Origin: a virus
Strand: one strand, 5' to 3'
IMG/VR virus record: IMGVR_UViG_3300046010_006354
Location: 1-25,312 of that record
Length of the DNA: 25,312 nucleotides
A model generated the notes under the pieces. The model ran no database searches and was not told where the DNA came from. It saw only the letters and a program-made list of their open reading frames with translations. Position 1 is the stretch's first letter. Each line of letters starts with the position of its first letter. Both the position numbers and the translations under genes were made by a program. Below are positions 14,030-21,130 of this stretch, one piece after another.

Positions 14030-15215
14030 TTGTTTATGTTGCGGTAGTACAAATCTAACAAAAGTTTTAGATTTAAAAGATCAACCTCTTGCCAATTCAT
14101 ATGTTGAAAACATTGATAATACAGAAAATTATTATCCATTAGCACTAAACTATTGTAATGACTGTACACATTTACAATTAACAGTAGGAGTTGATCCTGA
14201 CTTATTATTTAAAAATTATCTTTATGTAAGTGGTACAACTAAAACATTGCGAGACTATTTTCAGCGTTTTGTTAATATAGTTCAAAATCATATGCCTTAT
14301 ACGGGTCCATATCATGTGTTGGACATTGCATGTAATGATGGATCACAATTGGATGCATTTAAAGCACAAGGGCATCATACATATGGAATTGATCCTGCTG
14401 AAAATTTACACAAATTAAGTAGCATAAACCACAAAGTTATCTGTGACTACTTCACTAAAGAATCTGTAGAAAAATTAGGAGTTAGTAATTTTGATGTTAT
14501 TATAGGGCAAAATGTATTTGCACATAATACATATCCTAAAGAGTTTTTACAATTATGTTATGATAAACTTAATTCAAATGGACGATTGTATATACAAACA
14601 AGTCAGGCTGATATGGTAAAATATGGTCAGTTTGATACAATCTATCATGAACATATTTCTTTCTTTAATATCAAGTCTATGGCAACATTAGCCAATAGTG
14701 TAAATTTTTATTTAGAAGATGTTTTTAAAACCGACATACATGGTACAAGTTATGTTTTTGTTTTAACGAAAGATATTAATTACGACAACACAAAAATTTG
14801 TATCGAAAAAGAACCTAACCAAACACTTGAGAGTGTTAAAGAATTTGCTGATAAAGCAATTAGTGTGGTAACTAAACTTAAAGAAGAATTATCATTATTT
14901 AAATTTTGTTATACAGTTGGATATGGTGCTGCAGCCAAAGGAAATACTCTTTTAAATTTTGGAGAAATAGACTTTGATTACATTGTTGATGATAACCCTC
15001 TAAAAGTGGGGCTTTACACACCCGGAAGAAAAATAAAAATAGTGTCTTTGGATGAAATGGTTAAAATTGCAGATGATAAATCTGTAGTTTGGGTACCGTT
15101 ATCTTGGAATTTTTTTGATGAGATACAAAAAAGAATCAAAGACAAATATAGCCATCCAACTGCTTTTGTTAAATACTTTCCGTCAATGCAAGTAATATTG
15201 GAACCAAACGAATGA
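13995..15215 (+). CDS. SAM-dependent sugar C-methyltransferase-like protein
   Basis: A 406-residue protein laid out like NDP-hexose C-methyltransferases. An N-terminal zinc-binding domain has C13-L-C-C16 and C54-N-D-C57. The SAM-binding domain shows HVLDIACNDGSQLDAF (motif I, about 107-122) and YGIDPAEN. GQNVFAHN and YIQTSQADM correspond to later motifs, and YHEHISFFN is a typical His-rich active-site segment. The C-terminal third (VGYGAAAKGNTLLNFG, then DYIVDDNPLKVGLYTPG) is the accessory Rossmann-like domain of this family. It probably methylates a keto-sugar made by the upstream SDR. It starts 35 bases inside that gene and is coupled by ATGA to the glycosyltransferase. Confidence 0.85.
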   Translation: MTDSLNYTILNNCLCCGSTNLTKVLDLKDQPLANSYVENIDNTENYYPLALNYCNDCTHLQLTVGVDPDLLFKNYLYVSGTTKTLRDYFQRFVNIVQNHMPYTGPYHVLDIACNDGSQLDAFKAQGHHTYGIDPAENLHKLSSINHKVICDYFTKESVEKLGVSNFDVIIGQNVFAHNTYPKEFLQLCYDKLNSNGRLYIQTSQADMVKYGQFDTIYHEHISFFNIKSMATLANSVNFYLEDVFKTDIHGTSYVFVLTKDINYDNTKICIEKEPNQTLESVKEFADKAISVVTKLKEELSLFKFCYTVGYGAAAKGNTLLNFGEIDFDYIVDDNPLKVGLYTPGRKIKIVSLDEMVKIADDKSVVWVPLSWNFFDEIQKRIKDKYSHPTAFVKYFPSMQVILEPNE

Positions 15216-15952
15216 AAACTGTAATTACACATTTTTATAATGAAGAATATTTATTACCGTGGTGGTTAGAACACCATAAAAAACTTTTTGATTTTGGCGT
15301 GCTTATTGATTACCATAGTACAGACCGATCTGTAGAAATCTGTAAAGAAATCTGCCCTCATTGGCAAGTTGTTAAATCAATGCACACACAGTTTGATAGT
15401 GCCGCATGCGATTATGAAATAATGTTTTATGAAAATCAACTTAGTGGTTGGAGAATAGCACTCACTACAACAGAATTTTTAGTTGGTAATGTTGATTTAC
15501 TTGCTCATAATTTACCTAACAAACAACAGCATATTATACCCGGTATAAGATTTACAAAATGGGATCCAATGGGATCGTTGGATAAAAACAAGCCATTGTG
15601 GGAACAAATACACACTGGAATAAATTATTACGAAAATCCTACCGCACACCAAGGCAGAAGTTTTCACAATTTTAGTTTTTTAGAGTATCCAGTGGGTAGG
15701 CATTACTGGCCACCTACAACAGAAGCAGCAATTATATTTCACTATGCTAATTGTTTAGTTGGTGCTCCTATGTTAAAACGAAGATTGCAAATTCAGCATA
15801 AAATATCCGATAGAGATAGAGAAAAATTAATAGGAAATCATCATTTTGTTGATAACGGGGGTTTAAATTTTACTAACCTTTATATCATGCACCGCGATTA
15901 CATTTCTATCGGAGAAACAGATTGTAGTGATTTAATGGCAAAAGTTTTATAA
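15212..15952 (+). CDS. Glycosyltransferase family 2-like protein
   Basis: A 246-residue protein starting MKTVITHFYNEEYLLPWWLE, then HHKKLFDFGVLIDYHSTDRS. The N-E-E-x-x-L-P-W-W start and D-Y-x-S-x-D-x-S motif are those of short GT2-type transferases (a nucleotide-sugar-binding half with an Asp-x-x-Asp-like site). TTEFLVGNVDLL and several His/Trp segments (RHYWPPTTEAAIIFHYAN) follow. There is no membrane anchor, so it is probably cytosolic. With the preceding epimerase and methyltransferase it likely attaches a modified sugar to a phage or cell-surface acceptor. It is the last gene before the Pho-box gap. Confidence 0.75.
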   Translation: MKTVITHFYNEEYLLPWWLEHHKKLFDFGVLIDYHSTDRSVEICKEICPHWQVVKSMHTQFDSAACDYEIMFYENQLSGWRIALTTTEFLVGNVDLLAHNLPNKQQHIIPGIRFTKWDPMGSLDKNKPLWEQIHTGINYYENPTAHQGRSFHNFSFLEYPVGRHYWPPTTEAAIIFHYANCLVGAPMLKRRLQIQHKISDRDREKLIGNHHFVDNGGLNFTNLYIMHRDYISIGETDCSDLMAKVL

Positions 15953-15954
15953 CA

Positions 15955-15999
15955 TTGTCATCAAATTGTAATAATTTTGTAGTACAATTTCTGTAAATA
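15955..15999 (+). promoter_or_regulatory. Pho-box-like PhoB site and promoter upstream of pstS
   Basis: Three heptamers spaced exactly 11 bases apart, TTGTCAT (15955), TTGTAAT (15966) and TTGTAGT (15977), are separated by four-base AT-rich spacers. This is the direct-repeat geometry of a PhoB-bound Pho box (consensus near CTGTCAT, four bases, CTGTCAC). The last heptamer ends ten bases before TAAATA (15994-15999), the distance expected between a Pho box and its -10. The TAAATA also fits the late-promoter core seen elsewhere here, so it may serve both uses. The pstS ATG is 26 bases further on. Confidence 0.65.
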
Positions 16000-16025
16000 C
16001 TAGTGTTCAACACAAGGAGAAAAGT

Positions 16026-17018
16026 ATGAACAAAATATTCGCTATGTTATTAGCGTTTGTGACAATTACATCACACGCACAGACAATTAATGGAGCCGGG
16101 GCAACTTTCCCGGCCCCACTTTATTCTAAATGGGCTGAAGCCTATAATAAAGAAACAGGAGTAAGACTTAATTATCAGAGTATCGGCAGCGGTGCCGGTA
16201 TTAGACAAATCGAAGGTAAAACAGTTACCTTCGGTGCAAGTGACATGCCACTCAAAGATGATAAATTAGCAAGTTTGGGAGCGACACAGTTTCCTACTGC
16301 CATCGGAGGAGTGGTTCCAATTATTAATATGAAGGATATCAAGCCAGGCGAAATGAAGTTGACTGGTCCAGTTTTAGCAGAAATTTATTTAGGTAAAATT
16401 AAAAAATGGAACGATCCTGCAATTATTAAACTAAACCCCACATTGAAACTGCCCGATCAAGATATCATGGTTGTCCGTAGAGCAGACGGTAGTGGTACTA
16501 CTTTTATTTGGACTAACTACCTAAGTAAAGTAAGCAAAGAATTTAAAGAAGCAATAGGAGAAGGTACTGCTGTTAACTGGCGAGTAGGAGCAGGCGGTAA
16601 GGGTAATGAAGGTGTTGCACAAATGGTTCGCCAATTACCAGGTTCATTGGGTTATGTTGAATATGCATATGTTAAACAAACTAAAATGAATTGGGTACAA
16701 GTGCAAAATCGTGACGGTGTTTGGGTCGCCCCAGATGATGAAACATTTAAAGCTGCTGCTGCAAATGCTACTTGGGATAAAACATTTTATCAAATACTAA
16801 CGGATCAGCCGGGTAAAAATAGTTGGCCAATCACAGGTGCAACTTTTATCATTATGTATTTAAACAATGGTAATAATTCTAAAGATGCACAAGAAGCATT
16901 GAAATTCTTTAGATGGGCATTTGCTAAAGGTGACAAAATGGCAGAGGATTTAGATTATGTTCCTTTGCCAGATTCTGTAGTTGCGTTAGTTGAAAAAGAA
17001 ATAAGTAAGATAAAATAA
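16026..17018 (+). CDS. pstS: Periplasmic phosphate-binding protein PstS
   Basis: Binds phosphate in the periplasm and delivers it to the host PstCAB transporter. The 330 residues include a signal peptide (MNKIFAMLLAFVTITSHA, cleavage after SHA). The mature protein begins QTINGAGATFPAP and follows E. coli PstS closely. The phosphate-binding elements are present: GAGATFPAP, SIGSGAGIRQIEG, GASDMPL, and VVRRADGSGTTFIW. The ending DLDYVPLPDSVV is also typical. The ATG follows a strong AAGGAGA. It stands alone between a Pho-box-like promoter and an intrinsic terminator, so it is a separate unit. Phage pstS genes are known in marine cyanophages, where host PhoB/R activates them under phosphate stress. 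Confidence 0.97.
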   Translation: MNKIFAMLLAFVTITSHAQTINGAGATFPAPLYSKWAEAYNKETGVRLNYQSIGSGAGIRQIEGKTVTFGASDMPLKDDKLASLGATQFPTAIGGVVPIINMKDIKPGEMKLTGPVLAEIYLGKIKKWNDPAIIKLNPTLKLPDQDIMVVRRADGSGTTFIWTNYLSKVSKEFKEAIGEGTAVNWRVGAGGKGNEGVAQMVRQLPGSLGYVEYAYVKQTKMNWVQVQNRDGVWVAPDDETFKAAAANATWDKTFYQILTDQPGKNSWPITGATFIIMYLNNGNNSKDAQEALKFFRWAFAKGDKMAEDLDYVPLPDSVVALVEKEISKIK

Positions 17019-17031
17019 TAAAACTATCTAG

Positions 17032-17056
17032 AAAAAGCCGCTTAGCGGCTTTTTTT
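17032..17056 (+). terminator. Intrinsic terminator after pstS
   Basis: AAAAAGCCGC (17032-17041), TTA loop, GCGGCTTTTT (17045-17054), then more T to 17056. A ten-pair stem with a GC-rich core and a T-run of seven makes a textbook Rho-independent terminator, 14 bases after the pstS stop. Confidence 0.95.
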
Positions 17057-17083
17057 ATGGGTAAATGTAGCCTTCATAAGTAA

Positions 17084-17091
17084 TATAAATA
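17084..17091 (+). promoter_or_regulatory. Late-promoter-like TATAAATA before ahpC
   Basis: TATAAATA followed by G is an exact match to the T4 late -10 sequence. It lies after the pstS terminator and 52 bases before the ahpC ATG, so it is a natural start for the 17144-20814 operon. Confidence 0.6.
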
Positions 17092-17143
17092 GCTATGAGT
17101 ATATAAACTCAAATACAGACTATAACACACAAGGAGAACCAAT

Positions 17144-17704
17144 ATGAAAACAGTCGGCGATAAATTGACAGCATTTACAATTACTGGCGTAAAGCCAGGT
17201 CAACCAGAAGATGCATTCTTCCCAATCACAGAAAAAAGTTTTGAAGGCAAATGGAAAGTAATTGTATACTATCCAAAAGACTTCACATTTGTATGCCCTA
17301 CAGAAATTGTAGCATATGATAAGTTATTTAAAGATTTTGAGGATCGTGATGCAGTTCTATTAACAGGTAGTACAGATAACGAGTTCTGTAAAGTTGCTTG
17401 GCAAAAGCATCATCCAGACCTACGCGGTATTCGTCATATTCAATTCGCAGATACTGCCCGTCATCAAACAGGTGAAGAACGTGGAAGTGTCAGCTTGATT
17501 GAGCAACTAGGTGTATTCTATGCGCCTGCTGGTGCAGCACTACGCGCCACTTTTATCATTGACCCGGACAATGTTATTCAGCATGTTACAGTTAACAATT
17601 TAAATGTTGGCCGTAGTCCAGAAGAAACGTTGCGTGTTTTAGACGCTTGCCAAACAGGAGAACTATGTCCATGTAGTCGTCCTATAGGTGGAGACACATT
17701 GTAA
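17144..17704 (+). CDS. ahpC: Alkyl hydroperoxide reductase AhpC (peroxiredoxin, AhpD-linked type)
   Basis: A thiol peroxidase that reduces hydrogen peroxide, organic peroxides and peroxynitrite. The 186 residues have the normal length. The peroxidatic Cys51 sits in YPKDFTFVCPTEI, and RATFIIDPDNVIQHV is the conserved Arg/strand region. The C-terminus has DACQTGELCPCSRP with Cys169, Cys175 and Cys177; the LCxC pair is the arrangement of M. tuberculosis AhpC (ELCACNW), the type recycled by AhpD rather than AhpF. Only the ahpD gene at 20257 is found, which agrees. An AAGGAGAACC site precedes the ATG, and a terminator and a TATAAATA motif separate it from pstS. The two HldE-half genes follow. Confidence 0.95.
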   Translation: MKTVGDKLTAFTITGVKPGQPEDAFFPITEKSFEGKWKVIVYYPKDFTFVCPTEIVAYDKLFKDFEDRDAVLLTGSTDNEFCKVAWQKHHPDLRGIRHIQFADTARHQTGEERGSVSLIEQLGVFYAPAGAALRATFIIDPDNVIQHVTVNNLNVGRSPEETLRVLDACQTGELCPCSRPIGGDTL

Positions 17705-17707
17705 TAG

Positions 17708-18100
17708 ATGAAAAAGATTTTTGTAAATGGAACCTTCGATGTCCTACATGTAGGACATTTGGCCCTATTAAACTTTGCAAAGAATTTGGGCGATCACTTA
17801 ATTGTTGGTATTGATAGTGACGAAAGAGTTAAAGATTTAAAAGGAAAACATAGGCCAATTAACAATGTGTATGAGCGAAGGGTCATGTTACAAAATCTAA
17901 AGGCAGTAGATGAAGTTGCTATATTTGACACTGATGAAGAATTAATTGAATTAATTAAACAAAGTGATATTATGGTAAAAGGCGGAGACTATAGCAACTT
18001 ACCAATTATAGGTAAAGAATATACAACTGTTGTTTTGTTTGAAAGAATTAATGGATATTCAAGCACAGAGAAAATTCAAGATATTATTAATCGGGGATAA
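17708..18100 (+). CDS. D-glycero-D-manno-heptose 1-phosphate adenylyltransferase (HldE C-terminal half)
   Basis: A 130-residue nucleotidyltransferase. MKKIFVNGTFDVLHVGHLAL has the HxGH motif (His14-His17), DSDERVKDLKGKHRPINN is the second conserved region, and MVKGGDYSN and INGYSSTEKIQ (with the STxxI signature) follow. This matches the RfaE domain II of HldE, which transfers AMP to heptose 1-phosphate to give ADP-heptose; related enzymes include glycerol-3-phosphate cytidylyltransferase. In E. coli it is fused behind the kinase as one protein. Here it is free-standing and comes before the kinase gene, which starts 50 bases inside it. Confidence 0.85.
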   Translation: MKKIFVNGTFDVLHVGHLALLNFAKNLGDHLIVGIDSDERVKDLKGKHRPINNVYERRVMLQNLKAVDEVAIFDTDEELIELIKQSDIMVKGGDYSNLPIIGKEYTTVVLFERINGYSSTEKIQDIINRG

Positions 18101-18821
18101 CTGTACTGATGTGTATCATTATGGTACAGTCGATAGAATTAGTCCTGAAGCACCTGTTCCTATATTTAAATTTAGTCACGGTGAATCTAAATCAGGTATG
18201 GCTGGCAATGTGCTTAAAAATCTAGAGGCTTTGGGATGCACAGTACATTTTGTATCTAGTGAAAAAATTAGTACTAAAACACGACTTATTGATATTCGTA
18301 GCAAACAACAGTTACTAAGAATTGATAATGATGTAGAGGCTGAGCCAATAGATATCAATCAATTTGAACATTTTAATTATGATGCAATTGTTATAAGTGA
18401 CTATAACAAGGGTGCAATCACTTATGAACTTATTGAATCTTTGCGTAAACAATTTGTAGGTCCGATGTTTTTAGATACAAAAAAGCAAGATATTTCTAGA
18501 TTTCATGGTATCTATGTAAAAATTAATGAATTAGAATATAAAAATAGGTATAGTATTAATGATAGTTTGATTGTTACATTGGGTAATAAAGGTGCTATGT
18601 ATAAGACAGGTAGAGATTCTAAATACGAAATTTTTTATCCTACTCCTGTTGTTGAAGTTTCAGACGTGTGCGGTGCAGGAGACACTTTTTTAGCTGCTCT
18701 TACATATCAATTTCTTGATACTATGGATATAAGTTATGCAATTGAATTTGCAAACAACGCTGCATCAATTACGGTTCAGCATTTGGGCAATTACGCTCCC
18801 ACACTAGAGGAAATATCATGA
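18051..18821 (+). CDS. D-glycero-beta-D-manno-heptose 7-phosphate kinase (HldE N-terminal half, PfkB family)
   Basis: A 256-residue sugar kinase. I start at the ATG at 18051; the frame is open further upstream only through a TTG at 18030. ILLIGDNCTDVYHYGTVDRI and then SPEAPVPIFKF is the HldE kinase opening, and VCGAGDTFLAAL near the end carries the PfkB catalytic GAGD (208-211). KTRLIDIRSKQQLLRID and VISDYNKGAI also match. About 25-35 residues are missing between SFVSS-type strand (VHFVSS) and KTRL compared with E. coli, so the lid loop is shortened. It phosphorylates heptose 7-phosphate at C1 before adenylyl transfer. The start overlaps the adenylyltransferase gene by 50 bases and the stop overlaps the cupin gene by ATGA. 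Confidence 0.85.
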   Translation: MDIQAQRKFKILLIGDNCTDVYHYGTVDRISPEAPVPIFKFSHGESKSGMAGNVLKNLEALGCTVHFVSSEKISTKTRLIDIRSKQQLLRIDNDVEAEPIDINQFEHFNYDAIVISDYNKGAITYELIESLRKQFVGPMFLDTKKQDISRFHGIYVKINELEYKNRYSINDSLIVTLGNKGAMYKTGRDSKYEIFYPTPVVEVSDVCGAGDTFLAALTYQFLDTMDISYAIEFANNAASITVQHLGNYAPTLEEIS

Positions 18822-19180
18822 CAACAAGATTAGAAGGATTTGTTGAAAAAGGTTGGGGACATGAATTTATTTTTGCTACAAACGAAAAGTATTGCGGTAA
18901 AATATTAAAATTTAACAAGGGCGCAAAATTCAGTATGCATTTTCATGCTGAAAAGGACGAAACATGGTTCGTGTTAGAAGGAAAATTTATTGTAAAATAT
19001 ATTGATACTAAAACAGCAACAGAACATGAACAAGAACTTAATCAAAATGATGTATGGCGTAATTTACCATTATTCCCGCATCAAGTGATTTGTGTCGAGG
19101 AAGGTGTTATAATTGAAGTCTCTACACCTGATAGTGTAGAGGACAATTATAGAGTAGCAAAGGGTGACAGTCAAAAATGA
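18818..19180 (+). CDS. Cupin-domain protein, sugar-phosphate isomerase-like
   Basis: A 120-residue single cupin. VEKGWGHEFIF resembles the start of type II phosphomannose isomerase cupins, ILKFNKGAKFSMHFHAEKDE contains the HxH...E metal motif, TWFVLEGKFIV follows, and FPHQVICVEE supplies the second cupin His. The ending STPDSVEDNYRVAKGDSQK is typical of sugar-nucleotide-linked cupins. The metal-binding residues are intact. Within the heptose cluster it might isomerise or epimerise a sugar phosphate, but a GmhA-type isomerase is structurally different, so this is not evidence for that step. ATGA overlaps join it to both neighbours. Confidence 0.75.
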   Translation: MTTRLEGFVEKGWGHEFIFATNEKYCGKILKFNKGAKFSMHFHAEKDETWFVLEGKFIVKYIDTKTATEHEQELNQNDVWRNLPLFPHQVICVEEGVIIEVSTPDSVEDNYRVAKGDSQK

Positions 19181-19473
19181 AAACATACATCGTTGATATA
19201 GATAATACTATTTGCATTTCATCAAACAGTGATTATGCTAATAGCCAACCTATATATGAGCGCATAGCAAAAATTAACAAATTGTATGACGATGGAAATA
19301 CTATTATTTACTGGACTGCCAGAGGTGGCAACAGTGGTATAGATTGGACAGATAAAACACATAGTCAGTTAGCGGCTTGGGGATGTAAATATAATGAAAT
19401 CCGTATGAATAAACCTGTATACGATTTATGGATTGATGATAAGGCAATTAACAGCGAGGAATATTTTAAATGA
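19177..19473 (+). CDS. Small HAD-superfamily phosphatase
   Basis: A 98-residue minimal HAD enzyme. VDIDNTI gives the catalytic DxDxT (Asp7, Asp9, Thr11), YWTARGG contains the motif II Thr47, Lys79 in NKPVYD is the motif III lysine, and WIDDKA has the acidic motif IV pair. It has no cap insertion, so it should act on an accessible substrate. Proteins like this are found in capsule and LPS gene sets. In this operon the missing HldE-linked step is dephosphorylation of heptose 1,7-bisphosphate (GmhB in E. coli); this protein could fill it, but the sequence does not prove that. Confidence 0.7.
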   Translation: MKTYIVDIDNTICISSNSDYANSQPIYERIAKINKLYDDGNTIIYWTARGGNSGIDWTDKTHSQLAAWGCKYNEIRMNKPVYDLWIDDKAINSEEYFK

Positions 19474-20255
19474 AAATACTACTCACAGGACATAACGGCT
19501 TTATAGGTTCTAACATGTTAAAAGCCCTACATGAGCATGAGGTTACAACTTTTGAATGGGGCGATCTCTTGCCTGATGTTTCGGGTCATCAATGGGTAAT
19601 ACACATGGGTGCAAACAGTTCAACCACTGAAAGAAACATTGAAAAAATAATGATGCAAAATGTTGATTTTAGTGTATGGTTGCTTAGAGAATGTATTAAA
19701 AACGGAGTCGATTTTCAGTATTCTAGTAGTGCAAGTGTTTATGGATTGCGTACAAGTAACTTCACAGAGGATGCTCCTGTTGATCCTAGAAATCCATATG
19801 CGTGGACAAAATATTTATTAGAAAGACATGTTGAAAATATTCCAGTCAAAGACAGAAAAGGCATACGAATTCAAGGTTTTAGATATTTTAATGTATATGG
19901 ATTAAACGAGGATCATAAAAAAGATATGGCTAGTCCATATCATAAATTTGCAAAACAATTTAAAGAAACAGGTAAAATTAAACTCTTTGAAAATAGTGAC
20001 AAATATTATAGAGATTTTGTTCCAGTCGAGCAAGTGTGCCAAACTCATCTAGATTTTTTAACTGTAAAAGAATCAGGAGTTTGGAATATAGGCACAGGTG
20101 TACCCAAAAGTTTTTATGATGTGGCACTTAGTATTGCACCCAAAGAATGTATAGAATTTATACCTATGCCAGATAATTTGCGAGATAGTTATCAAGCATA
20201 TACCTGCGCAGATATGACAAAAACAAACAATAGTTTACAACAAAAAGGAAATTAA
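19470..20255 (+). CDS. hldD: ADP-L-glycero-D-manno-heptose 6-epimerase
   Basis: Converts ADP-D-glycero-D-manno-heptose to the L-glycero form used in LPS inner core. The 261 residues are shorter than the E. coli protein (about 310) but carry its signatures: LLTGHNGFIGSN (NAD/NADP site), HMGANSSTTERN, YSSSASVYG, Y110-A-W-T-K114, RYFNVYGLNEDHKKDMASP (with the second catalytic Lys at 150), KLFENSDKYYRDFVPVEQV and DNLRDSYQAYTCADM. The match to HldD is stronger than to generic epimerases. It follows the HAD gene by ATGA and precedes ahpD, giving the phage three consecutive-pathway enzymes with the HldE halves. Confidence 0.9.
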   Translation: MKILLTGHNGFIGSNMLKALHEHEVTTFEWGDLLPDVSGHQWVIHMGANSSTTERNIEKIMMQNVDFSVWLLRECIKNGVDFQYSSSASVYGLRTSNFTEDAPVDPRNPYAWTKYLLERHVENIPVKDRKGIRIQGFRYFNVYGLNEDHKKDMASPYHKFAKQFKETGKIKLFENSDKYYRDFVPVEQVCQTHLDFLTVKESGVWNIGTGVPKSFYDVALSIAPKECIEFIPMPDNLRDSYQAYTCADMTKTNNSLQQKGN

Positions 20256-20256
20256 A

Positions 20257-20814
20257 ATGGAAGCAATGGCATCAGTTCCTCCTATTACAATTGGTGGAAA
20301 TTGGGTAGAACAAGTAAAGGAAAGTATTCCTGATCATGCAAAAGATATTAAATTGAATTTAGATGCAGTGATAAATCGCAGTGGGTTAGACCCTGTAGAT
20401 ACTCACGCAATTGCATATACAGCAGCATTGGCCGCAGGTAATGGTGGTTTGGCTTTTGAAATTGAGCATAACAGTCCATTATTTAAAAATGAGCCTGAAA
20501 GATTAGCAGCAAAGACTGCCGCCGCATTAATGGGGATGAATAATACTTATTATCCATTTGTAGAAATGACAGGTGATGCAGACCTTAAGGGATTGCCGCC
20601 CGGACTACGAATGAATGCGTATGCAACGCACGGTGGAGTGTCAAAGAAAAAGTTTGAGATGTATGCATTGGCTGCAAGTATTGTAGGCAAATGTCATTTT
20701 TGTGTAAAAAACCACTATGATGTTTTAAAGAAAGAAGGTATGACAGTTGCAGAGTTGCAAATGGTGGGTAAAATTGCAAGTGTAATTAATGCTATTGGTA
20801 AAATTGCGGTATAA
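20257..20814 (+). CDS. ahpD: Alkyl hydroperoxidase adaptor AhpD
   Basis: In mycobacteria AhpD carries electrons from lipoylated SucB/Lpd to AhpC. This 185-residue protein (177 in M. tuberculosis) has the same layout: HAKDIKLNLDAVINRSGLD, ERLAAKTAAALMGMNNTYYP, and KKFEMYALAASIVGKCHFCV followed by KNH. The active-site residues are in place: Glu134, Cys146, Cys149 and His153, with Glu and the first Cys 12 apart as in the mycobacterial enzyme. An AAGGAAAT site lies eight bases before the ATG. It ends the operon that begins with ahpC, so the pair is separated by the heptose genes. The TAA stop overlaps a TATAAATA motif. Confidence 0.93.
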   Translation: MEAMASVPPITIGGNWVEQVKESIPDHAKDIKLNLDAVINRSGLDPVDTHAIAYTAALAAGNGGLAFEIEHNSPLFKNEPERLAAKTAAALMGMNNTYYPFVEMTGDADLKGLPPGLRMNAYATHGGVSKKKFEMYALAASIVGKCHFCVKNHYDVLKKEGMTVAELQMVGKIASVINAIGKIAV

Positions 20815-20817
20815 ATA
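20810..20817 (+). promoter_or_regulatory. Late-promoter-like TATAAATA before the zinc-ribbon gene
   Basis: TATAAATA followed by G is an exact T4-late-type -10 that overlaps the ahpD stop codon and lies 24 bases before the next ATG. The spacing suits a short leader carrying the AGAGGG ribosome site. Confidence 0.55.
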
Positions 20818-20841
20818 GTATTAGATTTCTAGAGGGAAAGT

Positions 20842-21078
20842 ATGTTAGAAAAGTTACGGGCTAAAATAACGGAAAAAGCCGGGCAAATGGTGGAAGTAGT
20901 TAAAGTTCCCGATCATGTGCGTGAAGAAAGGCTAAACATTTGCCTTGCATGTGATGATTTAGTTCCAAAAATTAACATGTGTAATAATTGTGGTTGTATT
21001 GTAAATGCAAAAACATGGATTCCTTCTACTAAATGCCCGATAGACAAATGGGGTAGATATCCTATCAAATCTGTTTAG
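20842..21078 (+). CDS. Small zinc-ribbon-like protein
   Basis: A 78-residue protein. After a Lys/Glu-rich N-terminal helix, the cysteines are C-L-A-C, then CNNCGC, then KCPIDKWGR, in the segment ICLACDDLVPKINMCNNCGC and onward. This is a compact Cys-knuckle pair ending in a 'CP-x-x-KW' motif that is frequent in small marine phage proteins. It probably binds zinc. There is no evidence of enzymatic function. It is a short unit between a TATAAATA motif and the subtilase promoter. Confidence 0.7.
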   Translation: MLEKLRAKITEKAGQMVEVVKVPDHVREERLNICLACDDLVPKINMCNNCGCIVNAKTWIPSTKCPIDKWGRYPIKSV

Positions 21079-21101
21079 TCCAAGGTTTTATTATTAATCA
21101 G

Positions 21102-21109
21102 CATAAATA
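21102..21109 (+). promoter_or_regulatory. Late-promoter-like CATAAATA before the subtilase
   Basis: CATAAATA followed by TATT matches the late -10 at seven of eight positions. It lies 21 bases before the ATG, in the 52-base gap after the zinc-ribbon gene. Confidence 0.5.
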
Positions 21110-21130
21110 TATTGTACGAAGGAAAAACAC

